Origin: DATKQY01 sp035532475
GTDB lineage: Bacteria > Actinomycetota > Acidimicrobiia > Acidimicrobiales > Bog-793
Assembly (NCBI GenBank): GCA_035532475.1
Contig: DATKQY010000063.1
Span: 1-50,656, forward strand
Reading direction: 5' to 3'
DNA: 50,656 nucleotides
In this document: positions 16,415 through 24,697 of the stretch, piece after piece
How positions within the stretch are numbered: the stretch's first letter is position 1
Layout of the letters: each line of letters opens with the position of its first letter
The notes under the pieces: generated by a model
Databases searched by the model: none
The model's input: only the letters and a program-made list of their open reading frames with translations
What the model was told of the DNA's origin: nothing
Program-made: the position numbers and the translations under genes

Positions 16415-17068
16415 GTGAGTGTACGGGTGTTCCTCTTGGACGACCACGAGGTCGTGCGCGCGGGCCTTCGCGGGCTCCTCGAGGGCGAGGACGACCTCGA
16501 GGTCGTCGGTGAGGCGTCGACCGCCGCCGAGGCGCTGCTGCGTGTGCCCCTCGAGCGCCCCGACGTCGCCGTCCTCGACGTGCGCCTGCCGGACGGTGAC
16601 GGCGTCGAGGTCTGCCGCGAGCTGCGGTCGAGGATGCCGGAGCTCCGCTGCCTGATGCTCACGTCCTTCGCCGACGACGAAGCGCTGGCGGCGGCCATCA
16701 TGGCCGGCGCCTCCGGCTACCTGCTGAAGGATCTGAGGGGCATGGGGATCCTCGACGCGGTGCGCCGCGTGGGCCGGGGCGAGTCGTTGCTCGACCCGTT
16801 CCTCGCCCAGCGGGTGCTCGACCGGCTGCGCTCGGGGCCGAGAGAGGACGAGCGCATCGCGCGGCTGTCGAAGGGCGAACGACGCATCCTCGACCTGATC
16901 GCCCAGGGCAAGACGAACCGGCAGATCTCCGAGGAGCTGTTCCTCGCCGAGCGGACCGTGAAGAACTACGTCTCGAACCTCTTGTCAAAGCTCGGAATGA
17001 AGCGCCGAACCGAGGCGGCCGTGTTCGCCGTGCGGATGCAGGAGCACCAGCGGCGGGTGCACGACTGA
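16415..17068 (+). CDS. devR: DevR/DosR-like response regulator (NarL/LuxR family)
   Basis: 217 residues. The receiver domain has DDH (residues 9-11), phospho-acceptor Asp55 in VLDVRLPDG, the switch Thr in MLTSF and Lys in YLLKD. The C-terminal LuxR helix-turn-helix reads LSKGERRILDLIAQGKTN, then LAERTVKNYVSNLLSKLGMK and RRTEAAVFA. This helix is very close to that of mycobacterial DevR/DosR, including the TVKN residues known to contact the GGGAC half site. The GTG at 16415 follows GGAGGGAGAAGC. No partner histidine kinase is encoded nearby, so it is an orphan in this window. DosR-like boxes precede it and neighbouring stress genes, suggesting it controls this block. The orthology claim is from motif memory and not a search. 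Confidence 0.85.
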   Translation: MSVRVFLLDDHEVVRAGLRGLLEGEDDLEVVGEASTAAEALLRVPLERPDVAVLDVRLPDGDGVEVCRELRSRMPELRCLMLTSFADDEALAAAIMAGASGYLLKDLRGMGILDAVRRVGRGESLLDPFLAQRVLDRLRSGPREDERIARLSKGERRILDLIAQGKTNRQISEELFLAERTVKNYVSNLLSKLGMKRRTEAAVFAVRMQEHQRRVHD

Positions 17069-17090
17069 CCCTCCCTCCGGCGCCGCGGGT

Positions 17091-17105
17091 CCGGGCCGAG
17101 CCCGG
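17091..17105 (+). terminator. Hairpin after the devR-like gene
   Basis: CCGGGC (17091-17096) and GCCCGG (17100-17105) form a six-base stem with a CGA loop, 23 bases after the regulator's stop. There is no U-run. It may terminate the transcript, but short GC hairpins are common in this genome. Confidence 0.3.
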
Positions 17106-17191
17106 CGCTGCCGGCGGGTCGACGCTCGGCGGGCGAGCGGTACCGCCCGGCGGAAGGTTGCGATAGGCCGAAGATAGAGTGCCCTGAACCG

Positions 17192-17581
17192 ATGACCATC
17201 TACTCCGAGGTGCTGCGCATAGCGCTCGCGAGCGGCGAGGCTCAAGGGGTTCGCGAGGCGAGCGTGCCGATGCTCGTCACGCGCCTGCTCGACGAGCGGG
17301 CGCACCTCGCCGAGGACGCGGCCCTGCACAAAGGCGCGCCGGGCGATTCCGTCGAGCGCATGGCGCTCGAGCTCGCCCACGACGTCGCCCTGGTGCGGCT
17401 CTGCGGGGCGCTCGGCATCGAGGAGCACCTGACCGACCCGGCGTCGCCGCTCGACGAGCGGGCACGGCTGCTGCGGCTCGTCGAGGGTCACGAGGCGTCC
17501 GCCGCCCCGCCCCGCGACGCCCACGAGGTGGGGCCCCCGGGCGGCGCGGACATGACGACGCCGATGTACTCGCCGGGTTAG
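17192..17581 (+). CDS. Hypothetical helical acidic protein in the dormancy block
   Basis: 129 residues that I do not recognise. The composition is that of a real soluble protein: mostly helical, with regularly spaced Leu/Val/Ala (VPMLVTRLLDERAHLAED, ERMALELAHDVALVRLCGAL), about 100 residues long before a disordered Pro/Gly-rich tail ending at 17581. A single Cys is present, and no signal peptide or membrane segment. No strong ribosome binding site precedes the ATG at 17192. Its place between the DevR-like regulator and the universal stress protein suggests a stress-related role. The opposite-strand open frame here is basic and repetitive and looks like a shadow. Confidence 0.55.
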   Translation: MTIYSEVLRIALASGEAQGVREASVPMLVTRLLDERAHLAEDAALHKGAPGDSVERMALELAHDVALVRLCGALGIEEHLTDPASPLDERARLLRLVEGHEASAAPPRDAHEVGPPGGADMTTPMYSPG

Positions 17582-17593
17582 GACCTTCGTCCC
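17580..17593 (+). promoter_or_regulatory. DosR-like box upstream of universal stress protein
   Basis: AGGACCTTCGTCCC is an imperfect palindrome matching 11 of 14 positions of the DosR core GGGACTWWAGTCCC, including the whole right half GTCCC. It begins at the stop codon of the preceding gene and lies 59 bases before the ATG at 17652. A possible -10 element (TACGGT, 17618-17623) follows at a suitable distance. Confidence 0.5.
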
Positions 17594-17651
17594 TGATGAG
17601 CTGGGCAGGGCCCCGTCTACGGTTCGGCCTGTGGACGAAGGGAGGCCCGCG

Positions 17652-18131
17652 ATGAACGACACCGCATCCGGTCCCACGACGATCGTCGTCGGCGTCGACG
17701 GCTCGGAGCAGTCGAAGGAGGCCCTGCGGTGGGCGGCGCGCCAGGCGCGCCTTTGCGACACCGCCCTGGAGGTCGTCACCTGCTGGGAGCTCCCGATCTC
17801 CTACGGCTGGCCCTACCCGCTGCCTGCCGACCTCGACCTCGCCGGCGACGCGGCCGCAGCGCTGGCCGCGACCGTCGAGGAGGTGCTCGGGTCGGAGCAC
17901 CCCGGGCTCGAGCTGCACCAGCGCACGCTGTCCGGTCCGCCGGGGCAGGCGCTCGTCGACGCGGCCGAGGGCGCCGACCTCCTCGTCGTCGGCAGCCGCG
18001 GCCACGGCGCCCTCGCCGGCGTGCTGCTCGGCTCGGTCAGCCAGCACTGCGTCTGCTACTCGCCCTGCCCCGTCGTCGTCGTCAACCGGCCGAGGCACCA
18101 CGTCGCGGCCGAGCGTCACGGCGCCGCCTGA
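17652..18131 (+). CDS. Universal stress protein (UspA family, ATP-binding type)
   Basis: 159 residues, one Usp domain. It opens with TIVVGVDGSEQSKEALRWA and closes with the nucleotide-binding pattern G-x2-G-x9-G-S (GSRGHGALAGVLLGS), then CPVVVV, so it is of the ATP-binding subclass. The ATG at 17652 is preferred over an in-frame GTG at 17631 because AGGGAGG lies seven bases before it. The domain often dimerises. Usp proteins are among the most strongly induced members of DosR regulons, and a DosR-like box sits just upstream. An unusual CVCYSPC cluster near the C-terminus carries three cysteines. Confidence 0.95.
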   Translation: MNDTASGPTTIVVGVDGSEQSKEALRWAARQARLCDTALEVVTCWELPISYGWPYPLPADLDLAGDAAAALAATVEEVLGSEHPGLELHQRTLSGPPGQALVDAAEGADLLVVGSRGHGALAGVLLGSVSQHCVCYSPCPVVVVNRPRHHVAAERHGAA

Positions 18132-18144
18132 GAGGACCCGCCCC

Positions 18145-18172
18145 CCCGGCGCCCGGCGACGACGGCGCCGGG
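18145..18172 (+). terminator. Stem-loop after the universal stress protein gene
   Basis: CCCGGCGCC (18145-18153) pairs perfectly with GGCGCCGGG (18164-18172) across a ten-base loop, 13 bases after the stop codon. It separates the stress block from lon. No U-run is present. Confidence 0.5.
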
Positions 18173-18264
18173 TGCGCGATGGCCGGTGGCGGTCCGGGGA
18201 ATAGACCGCGGCACGTGCCGTTGAACTCTCCGCCACTGCGTCTAGGTGCATTGGAGGTGCGGCG

Positions 18265-20616
18265 GTGGTGCAAATGAACGAGACACTGCCCTTATTGCCG
18301 TTGACCTCGGGCGTAGTGCTTCCCGGCATGGTCTTCACCATGGCGCTCGAGACCGACGAAGCAAAGGCGGCCGCAGACGCGGCCGGCTCGGCGGGTGGCC
18401 GGCTGCTGCTGGTGCCCCACATCGAGGGTCGCTACGCCTCCGTCGGCGTGGTCTCTGAGATCCTCGAGACCGGCGAGCTGCCCGGCGGGCCGCTCGCCAT
18501 GGTTGTGCGCGGCGTCCAGCGGGCCGTCATCGGCTCCGCGGTGCCGGCGACGGGACAGGCGTTGTGGGTCCAGGTGGAGCCCGTCGCGGCGAAGCCCGCC
18601 ACCCCGAAGGAGCACGAGCTCGCTCGCGAGTACCGGGCCATCCTCGAGAACATCCTGCTCGCCCGGGGCGCGCAACGCATCGCCGAGCGCCTGCGCGAGG
18701 TCACCGAGCCCGAGCAGATCGCGGACGTCTCGGGGTACTCGGCCGAGCTGAGCCTCGCCCAGAAGGTCCAGGTGCTGGAGACGATCGAGCTGGAGCAGCG
18801 GCTGCGGCTCGTCCTCGGCTGGGCGCGGGAGACCCTGGCGGACATCACCCTTCGCGAGCGGATCAAGTCCGACGTCGAAGAGGGGATGGAGAAGACCCAG
18901 CGCGAGTTCCTGCTGCGCCGCCAGATGGAGGCGATCCGAAAGGAGCTCGGTGACCTCGAGGGTGGCCCCGAGGAGGGTAGCCCCGAGCACTACCGCGCCG
19001 AGGTCGCCGGGCGTGCGCTCCCCGACGCGGTGCGCACCACCGTGCTGCGCGAGATCGACCGGCTGGAGCGCACGAGCGAGCAGAGCCCGGAGAGCGGTTG
19101 GATCCGCACCTGGCTCGACACGGTGTTCGAGCTCCCCTGGGGGGTCGAGTCGGAGGACCGGCTCGACGTGGCCGAGGCCGCCCGCATCCTCGACGAGGAC
19201 CACGACGGTCTCTACGACGTGAAGGAGCGGATCCTCGAGCACCTCGCGGTGCGCAAGCTCCAGGCCGAGCGCGGCCTCACGCCCGTCGGGCGCGGCGCCG
19301 GCGCGATCCTGGCGCTGGTGGGGCCGCCGGGCGTCGGGAAGACCTCGCTCGGCGAGTCGGTCGCCCGCGCCCTCGGCAGGCGCTTCGTGCGGGTCGCCCT
19401 CGGCGGCGTGCGCGACGAGGCGGAGATCCGCGGCCACCGCAGGACCTACGTCGGGGCCCAGCCGGGCCGTATCGTGCGCGCGCTCGCCGAGGCGGGGACG
19501 GCGAACCCGGTCCTCATGCTCGACGAGGTCGACAAGCTCGGGACGGACTTCCGAGGCGACCCGTCCTCGGCGCTGCTCGAGGTCCTCGATCCAGCGCAGA
19601 ACCACACGTTTCGCGACCACTACCTCGAGGTCGAGCTCGACCTGTCGAGGGTCCTGTTCATCGCGACGGCGAACGTCGCCGAGACGATCCCCGGGCCGCT
19701 GCTCGACCGGATGGAGGTGATCCGCCTCGACGGCTACATCGAGGACGAGAAGGTCGCCATCGCGCGCAACCATCTCGTCGCGAGGCAGCTCGAACGTTCC
19801 GCGCTCCGGCCCTTCGAGCTGAGCGTCACCGACGCGGCGCTCAGGGTGATCGTCTCGGACTACACGCGCGAGGCCGGCGTGCGTTCGCTCGAGCGCGAGC
19901 TCGGCAGGCTGGCCCGCAAGGTTGCGACGAAGCTGGCGTCAGGTGAGCTGGTCGCCCCGGTCAACGTGGACGCCGACGACGTGCGCTCCTGGCTCGGCCG
20001 CCCACGCTTCTTCTTCGAGGCGGCCGACCGGACGAGCGTCCCAGGCGTGGCGACCGGCCTGGCGGTGACCGGGACGGGCGGCGACGTGCTGTTCGTCGAA
20101 GCCACGATGATGGACGGTCGCGAGGGTCTGACCCTCACGGGACAGCTCGGCGAGGTGATGAAGGAGTCGGCGGAGATCGCGCTCTCCTACGTGCGCTCGC
20201 ACGCGGATCGCCTCGGCATCGATCCGGCGCAGTTCGCGGGCCACCGGTTCCACCTCCACGTTCCCGCCGGCGCGGTGCCGAAGGACGGCCCGTCGGCCGG
20301 TGTCACGATGACGACGGCGCTGGTCAGCCTCCTGACCGGGCAGGCCGTCCGTCCCGTCGTCGGCATGACCGGCGAGGTGACGCTGCAGGGACGGGTGCTG
20401 CCGATCGGCGGCGTCCGCCAGAAGGTCCTCGCCGCCCACCGGGCGGGGCTGAAGGAGGTGGTCCTCCCGATGCGCAACGGGCCCGATCTGGAGGACGTGC
20501 CGGAGGCGGTCCGGCGCGAGATGACGTTCCACCTCGCGAAGGACGTGGAAGAGGTGCTGGCCGCCGCGCTCGAGACGGCCTCGACGCCCGCGTCGGGCGA
20601 GCGCGACGCGGCCTGA
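18265..20616 (+). CDS. lon: ATP-dependent protease Lon (LonA type)
   Basis: 783 residues, full length. The N-terminal substrate-binding domain occupies about 1-200, the coiled linker about 200-300. The AAA+ module has Walker A GPPGVGKT at 353-360, Walker B MLDEVDK and the GGVRDEAEIRGHRRTYVGA segment. The protease domain has catalytic Ser677 (PKDGPSAGV) and Lys720 (GGVRQKVLAA). It degrades misfolded and regulatory proteins in the cytosol. The GTG at 18265 is favoured because TTGGAGG lies seven bases upstream; GTG 18268 and ATG 18274 are alternatives. It stands alone, between a stem-loop upstream and two strong hairpins downstream. I found no HspR or ClgR operator upstream. Confidence 0.96.
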   Translation: MVQMNETLPLLPLTSGVVLPGMVFTMALETDEAKAAADAAGSAGGRLLLVPHIEGRYASVGVVSEILETGELPGGPLAMVVRGVQRAVIGSAVPATGQALWVQVEPVAAKPATPKEHELAREYRAILENILLARGAQRIAERLREVTEPEQIADVSGYSAELSLAQKVQVLETIELEQRLRLVLGWARETLADITLRERIKSDVEEGMEKTQREFLLRRQMEAIRKELGDLEGGPEEGSPEHYRAEVAGRALPDAVRTTVLREIDRLERTSEQSPESGWIRTWLDTVFELPWGVESEDRLDVAEAARILDEDHDGLYDVKERILEHLAVRKLQAERGLTPVGRGAGAILALVGPPGVGKTSLGESVARALGRRFVRVALGGVRDEAEIRGHRRTYVGAQPGRIVRALAEAGTANPVLMLDEVDKLGTDFRGDPSSALLEVLDPAQNHTFRDHYLEVELDLSRVLFIATANVAETIPGPLLDRMEVIRLDGYIEDEKVAIARNHLVARQLERSALRPFELSVTDAALRVIVSDYTREAGVRSLERELGRLARKVATKLASGELVAPVNVDADDVRSWLGRPRFFFEAADRTSVPGVATGLAVTGTGGDVLFVEATMMDGREGLTLTGQLGEVMKESAEIALSYVRSHADRLGIDPAQFAGHRFHLHVPAGAVPKDGPSAGVTMTTALVSLLTGQAVRPVVGMTGEVTLQGRVLPIGGVRQKVLAAHRAGLKEVVLPMRNGPDLEDVPEAVRREMTFHLAKDVEEVLAAALETASTPASGERDAA

Positions 20617-20622
20617 GCGCGC

Positions 20623-20641
20623 CCCGCTCGGAGCGAGCGGG
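20623..20641 (+). terminator. First hairpin downstream of lon
   Basis: CCCGCTC (20623-20629) pairs with GAGCGGG (20635-20641) with a five-base loop, seven bases after the lon stop. It is followed closely by a longer hairpin. Confidence 0.45.
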
Positions 20642-20649
20642 CCCAGTCT

Positions 20650-20685
20650 GACGAGGTCCCCGGCGGATCCCCCGGGGACCTCGTC
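20650..20685. terminator. Bidirectional terminator between lon and the ABC permease
   Basis: GACGAGGTCCCCGG (20650-20663) and CCGGGGACCTCGTC (20672-20685) form a perfect 14-base stem with an eight-base loop. It lies between the convergent stops of lon (20616) and the permease gene (20718), so it can serve both strands. Confidence 0.75.
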
Positions 20686-20717
20686 GCGTGCTGCGCGCCG
20701 CGCCCGCGCGCCCGGGC

Positions 20718-21527
20718 TCAGTCGATCGCTCGGCGGAGGAAGCCGCGGATGCCCGTCACCCCGAAGAGGGCGAGCGACACCACCAGCAAGACGATGCAGA
20801 TCCAAGGCCTCATGTGCGGCACCCCCGGGACGAGCGAGGCGCGCATGCCTTCGCTCACGTAGGTGAGGGGGTTGAGCGTCGTGAGCCACTGGAACCAGGC
20901 GAGCCGGGACAGCGACGGCCACGGGTACTGGCTGCAGCCCGTGAAGATCAGGGGCGTCAGCACCAGGGCGAACATGATGTTGATCCGGTGCGGCGGGACC
21001 AGGGTCCCAAGCGTCATCCCGAGCGCCGAGCCGACGAGCGAGCCGAGCACCATGATCAGCACGAGGAGCGGCACCCCCGCGGCGCGCCAGGGGACGGATC
21101 CGAGGACGGCGATCCCGATCGGGAACATGAGCACCGCGGCCGCCAGCGCGCGCAGCGAGGCGAACACGATCTTCTCGATCGCCACCCATGCCACGGGCAT
21201 CGGGGCGAGCAGGCGGTCCTCGATCTCCTTCGTGAAGGAGAAGTCGATCACGAGCGGCAGCGCCGTGGACTGCAGGCTGGTGAGCGCGGCAGTGAGCGCG
21301 ACGATCCCCGGGAAGAGCAGCTGGGCGTAGCCGCCCCGGGCGTAGCCGAGGTCGGTGAGGATCCTGCCGAACACGAACAGCAAGAGCAGGGGCTGCAGGA
21401 CGACCTGGGCGAGGAAGGCGGGGATCTCCTTCCCGGTGACGTAGAGGTCGCGGTAGAGGACGGCGAGGAAGGCGTGTCCGGCCCCCGCCGAGGCCTCGCC
21501 CGCGGCGGCCGCGCGCGTGGCCGTCAT
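20718..21527 (-). CDS. ABC-2 type exporter permease
   Basis: 269 residues with six hydrophobic segments, the usual ABC-2 (drug/polysaccharide exporter) topology. Features are FGRILTDLGYARGGYAQLLFPGIVALT, the amphipathic FSFTKEIEDRLLAPMPVAWVAIEK segment before helix three, and NPLTYVSEGMR near the end. It pairs with the ATPase encoded immediately upstream, overlapping it by four bases, so the two are translationally coupled. The exported substrate is not deducible; daunorubicin-resistance-like (DrrAB) exporters have this arrangement. Confidence 0.92.
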   Translation of the reverse strand: MTATRAAAAGEASAGAGHAFLAVLYRDLYVTGKEIPAFLAQVVLQPLLLLFVFGRILTDLGYARGGYAQLLFPGIVALTAALTSLQSTALPLVIDFSFTKEIEDRLLAPMPVAWVAIEKIVFASLRALAAAVLMFPIGIAVLGSVPWRAAGVPLLVLIMVLGSLVGSALGMTLGTLVPPHRINIMFALVLTPLIFTGCSQYPWPSLSRLAWFQWLTTLNPLTYVSEGMRASLVPGVPHMRPWICIVLLVVSLALFGVTGIRGFLRRAID

Positions 21528-22528
21528 CGGAGGGACCGACCGGTGAGGCCGATGAACACGTCCTCGAGGCTCGGCGTGCCGAGGCGCACGTCGCTCAGCG
21601 TCGCTCCCCGTTCGCCGAGCAGGCCGGCGACCGGCGCCACCATGGCGGCCGCGTCTGCGGAGAGGTAGAGGCGGATCCGCAACCCGGTACCGGCGAGGGT
21701 CCGTGCTCCCGTCGCAACGGTTGCGCCCTCGTCCACCGCCTCGGCCCGCTCCACGCCGTCGAGCCGTCCGAGGGCCTCCACGAGGTCGCCCGAGGGCCCC
21801 TCGCGCGCCGTCACCGCGATCTCGAGCGTCGAGCTGCCGGGCAGCGAGCGCGTCAGGGCGTCGGGCGTGTCGAGCGCGAGCAGATGGCCGTGGTCCATGA
21901 TCGCGACGCGGTTCGAGAGTTCCGCAGCCTCGTCCATGGTGTGCGTCGTGAGGACGATCGTGACGCCTTCGGCGCGCAGCTCGCGGACGCGGTCCCAGAC
22001 GAACAGGCGCGCCGCCGGGTCGAGGCCGGTGGTCGGCTCGTCCAGGAAGAGCACGTCAGGGGCGTGCATCAGGGCCCGCGCGATCATGACGCGCTGCATC
22101 TGGCCCCCGGAGAACATCTCGACGCGGTCGTCTGCCCGGTCGGCGAGGCCGAACTGCTCGAGGAGCTCCTGAGCGCGACCGACGCGCTCGGCCCTGGCCA
22201 TGCCGTGGTAGGCGGCGTGGAAGAGCAGGTTCTGGCGGATCGACAGCGAGCGGTCGAGGTTGTTGCGCTGCGGCACCACGGCGAGGTGGCGGCGGGCACC
22301 GACCGGGTCAGCGACGACGTCGATCCCTGACACGAGCGCCCGTCCGGCGCTCGGCCGGACCCGGGTCGTGAGGACGCCGATCGTCGTCGTCTTGCCGGCA
22401 CCGTTCGGCCCGAGGAAGCCGAACACCTCGCCTTGCTCGACGGCGAAGCTCACGCCGTCGACGGCCGGGACCGGGTTCTTCGGGTAGCGCTTGACCAGCC
22501 CGTCGACCTCGACCGCGATGGTCGCCAT
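21524..22528 (-). CDS. ABC transporter ATPase, DrrA-like
   Basis: 334 residues from the ATG at 22528; the frame is open ten codons further, but MATIAVEVDGLVKRYP is the natural start. Walker A GPNGAGKTT, the Q-loop (VVPQRNNLD), signature SGGQMQR, Walker B LFLDEPTTGLDP and the H-loop (LTTHTMDEA) are all intact. A C-terminal extension of ~100 residues (SLEDVFIGLTGRSL at the end) is typical of DrrA-type ATPases. It energises the permease encoded by the overlapping downstream gene for export of a hydrophobic compound or polymer. Confidence 0.94.
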   Translation of the reverse strand: MATIAVEVDGLVKRYPKNPVPAVDGVSFAVEQGEVFGFLGPNGAGKTTTIGVLTTRVRPSAGRALVSGIDVVADPVGARRHLAVVPQRNNLDRSLSIRQNLLFHAAYHGMARAERVGRAQELLEQFGLADRADDRVEMFSGGQMQRVMIARALMHAPDVLFLDEPTTGLDPAARLFVWDRVRELRAEGVTIVLTTHTMDEAAELSNRVAIMDHGHLLALDTPDALTRSLPGSSTLEIAVTAREGPSGDLVEALGRLDGVERAEAVDEGATVATGARTLAGTGLRIRLYLSADAAAMVAPVAGLLGERGATLSDVRLGTPSLEDVFIGLTGRSLR

Positions 22529-22584
22529 CTGGCGGAGCGTACCGGAGGTGTGCGACACCCCAGCAGTGCCCGTGGAACCACCAG

Positions 22585-22641
22585 GTCGCCGGCGCGCCGG
22601 CGACGCGCCCTGCGGCGCTGCCCGGCGCCGGCGCGCCGGGC
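22585..22641. terminator. Perfect 20-base palindrome plus hairpin after lepB
   Basis: Positions 22585-22604 form a perfect 20-base palindrome centred on GGCGCGCC, and GCCCGGCGC (22620-22628) pairs with GCGCCGGGC (22633-22641). The second structure lies directly after the lepB stop on the minus strand and would act as its terminator. The palindrome could be a second hairpin or a protein-binding site before the ABC operon. Confidence 0.5.
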
Positions 22642-22643
22642 GC

Positions 22644-23363
22644 TCAGAACCAGTGGAACCAGGGGTGATTGTGGCGCCAGATCACGAGGAAGACCTTGCC
22701 GATGATGTAGGAGGCGGGGACCGTCCCCCAGTCGCGGCTGTCGTAGGAGTTGCCGCGGCAGTCACCCATCACGAAGTAGTGACCCGGCGGGATGTGCGTC
22801 TTCGGGATGTCGTAGGCCGACTGCGGGCAGAGGGCCGCGGCGGACAGCGGCGAGTTCAGGCTCGGCAGCCACGACTCGGCGATCGGGCGCCCGTCGATGT
22901 AGATCGTGTCACCCTTCGACGAGATGGTCTCCCCTGGCAGGCCGACCACCCGCTTCACGAGGTCGGCGACGTCGTGCTGGGTGTCTCTCGGCACCCTGCG
23001 GAAGACCACGATGTCGCCGCGGTGGACGCTGTCCGCGACGAACGGCAGCTTGTCGACGAGGATCCGGTCGCCGGTCTGCAGCGTGGGCGTCATCGAGCCC
23101 GAGGGCACGAAGAACGTCTGGACGACGAAGGTCCGAAGCGCCAGCGCGATGAGCGCGGCGACGCCGAGGACGACGACCCATTCGATCGCGCGCCGTTTGC
23201 GGTAGCGGCGACGCGCCGCCAGCCCATCGTTCACGGCCCCGCCCCCGGTCAGCCCGCCGCCGGTGTCGGGCGCCTCCGGCGGAGCGGAGGTGGCGGCAGC
23301 GTGCACCGGCTTGAGCGCTCCGGTGCCGACCGCGAAGTCGCCGGGCGCCTCGTCGTCCGTCAC
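22644..23363 (-). CDS. lepB: Signal peptidase I
   Basis: 239 residues from a GTG at 23363. A cytosolic N-terminus rich in Gly/Ala/Pro and one membrane helix (about 65-85) precede the catalytic domain outside the membrane. Catalytic Ser90 is in VPSGSMTPTL. The general base Lys137 is in DLVKRVVGLPGE, and box E reads MGDCRGNSYDSRDWG. It removes signal peptides from exported proteins. The much longer open frame upstream is Arg/Pro/Ser-rich and not credible as protein. The gene lies downstream of the cell-wall amidase on the same strand. A possible -10 (TAGCCT, complement of 23452-23457) in the gap suggests it may also have its own promoter. Confidence 0.93.
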   Translation of the reverse strand: MTDDEAPGDFAVGTGALKPVHAAATSAPPEAPDTGGGLTGGGAVNDGLAARRRYRKRRAIEWVVVLGVAALIALALRTFVVQTFFVPSGSMTPTLQTGDRILVDKLPFVADSVHRGDIVVFRRVPRDTQHDVADLVKRVVGLPGETISSKGDTIYIDGRPIAESWLPSLNSPLSAAALCPQSAYDIPKTHIPPGHYFVMGDCRGNSYDSRDWGTVPASYIIGKVFLVIWRHNHPWFHWF

Positions 23364-23499
23364 CGAGGGCGGGCGCCGGCGGGCCCGCCGCGGCCACCCC
23401 GGCTCCTGGCCGGCTGCCGACGACGTCGTTCGGGGGAGCGCACGGAGCCACAGGCTAGAGGTTCGTGCACGCGGGCCGCCCGCGGGCCGCCGGAGACGC

Positions 23500-24564
23500 T
23501 CAAGCGGCCCGCGAGGTGGCCAGGAACCGCTCGACCCCCGATGCGATGCCCGATGCGATCGCGTGGCGCCCCGCGGCGCTCTGCACGATCGCGGTCTCGG
23601 CGGGATCCGTGATGAACAGCGGCTCGACGAGCGCCCCCGGCATCTGGCTCGGGTCATCGTTGAACCCGGCGAGGTACGGTCCGAGGACGAACAGATGGCC
23701 ATAGGAGGCCGCCGCCGTCGTGAGCGCGGGCGCGCCGACCGAGGTGTCCGTCACGACACCGCGTGACTCGACGTGCCAGCCGGCCCGAGCGAGCGAGCCA
23801 AGGACGTCGCGCTGGAGCAGCAGGGCGAGGCGCCGGTTCGCAGCCGCGAAGGGGCGCGCGGGGTCGTAGGTGGTCAGCGCGCCGCCTGCCGTCGGGTCCG
23901 AGAAGGCGTTGAAGTGGATCGAGACCAGGACTGCCGCGTGGGCCTCGTTGGCGCAGCGGACACGCGCCGCCGTCTCCACGTGCTCGCCCGTGGAGGTCAG
24001 GATCGCGCCGTTCAGATCGGCGGGTCCGAGCGCGGCGACCGGGCCGCCGGTGGTCCGCGACACGACCACCGTGTAGCCGTCGCCCTGCAGCATCGAGGCG
24101 GCCTCCATCTCGACGGGGAGGGTGAACTGCTTCTCGTAGACGACCTTGCCCGACGGCGCCGTTCCCGTCGAGCCGGGATCGGGTCCTCCGTGGCCGGCGT
24201 CCAGGAACACCGTGGTGTGGCGGTCTCCCGCCGTCGGCTGCAGCTCGATGCACGAGCCCGCGGCGTAGGTGCCGGTCGGTCCGAGCTGGGCGGTGGCACC
24301 GAGGACCCCCGGCCGTCCGCCGCCGGTCGAGGGTGCGCCGAGGAGGTCCGCTGCCAGGTACCCGACGGACGCGACCAGCACCAGTGCGCAGAGCGCCCGC
24401 AGGCGACGCGCCCGCAACGTCGGCCGGGGCTTCGCCTTCCGGCGCGGCGCGCCGTCACGCGACCGCGGTGGCCGCGTCTGTGCGGCCCCGCTACGTTGAA
24501 CGTCGAGACGGCCCGGGGGCCGCCTCGGTGCCGAGTGCCGCGCCCGTCCGCGCTTGTCGGACAC
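23500..24564 (-). CDS. N-acetylmuramoyl-L-alanine amidase (Amidase_3)
   Basis: 354 residues. A long basic cytosolic N-terminus is followed by a membrane helix or uncleaved signal anchor (about 52-75) and a linker. The zinc amidase domain (about 115-345) then shows FLDAGHGGPDPG (first zinc His), YEKQFTL (Glu), VSIHFNAFSDP (second His) and the C-terminal EPLFITDPAET segment with the catalytic Glu. The family cleaves the bond between MurNAc and the stem peptide of peptidoglycan. The anchored form would act at the outer face of the membrane in wall remodelling or division. It is upstream of lepB and divergent from the aldo/keto reductase gene. Confidence 0.9.
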   Translation of the reverse strand: MSDKRGRARHSAPRRPPGRLDVQRSGAAQTRPPRSRDGAPRRKAKPRPTLRARRLRALCALVLVASVGYLAADLLGAPSTGGGRPGVLGATAQLGPTGTYAAGSCIELQPTAGDRHTTVFLDAGHGGPDPGSTGTAPSGKVVYEKQFTLPVEMEAASMLQGDGYTVVVSRTTGGPVAALGPADLNGAILTSTGEHVETAARVRCANEAHAAVLVSIHFNAFSDPTAGGALTTYDPARPFAAANRRLALLLQRDVLGSLARAGWHVESRGVVTDTSVGAPALTTAAASYGHLFVLGPYLAGFNDDPSQMPGALVEPLFITDPAETAIVQSAAGRHAIASGIASGVERFLATSRAA

Positions 24565-24697
24565 GGGCAGTCACCGTACTGACCCGCGTCCGTCGAGTGG
24601 TGTCGCCAGGCGGGGTCGAAGCGCCGCCGGGACGGGCGCGGTGGTCGTGGCGAGGTCGGGCGGGTGCAGCGGACTGATGAGGATCGGAGAGGTCGGA

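Noticed and set aside
16985..17779. Minus-strand 264-codon frame opposite the unknown protein
   Set aside because: Its translation is Arg-rich and repetitive and it overlaps the DevR-like and Usp genes. The plus-strand frame is more protein-like.
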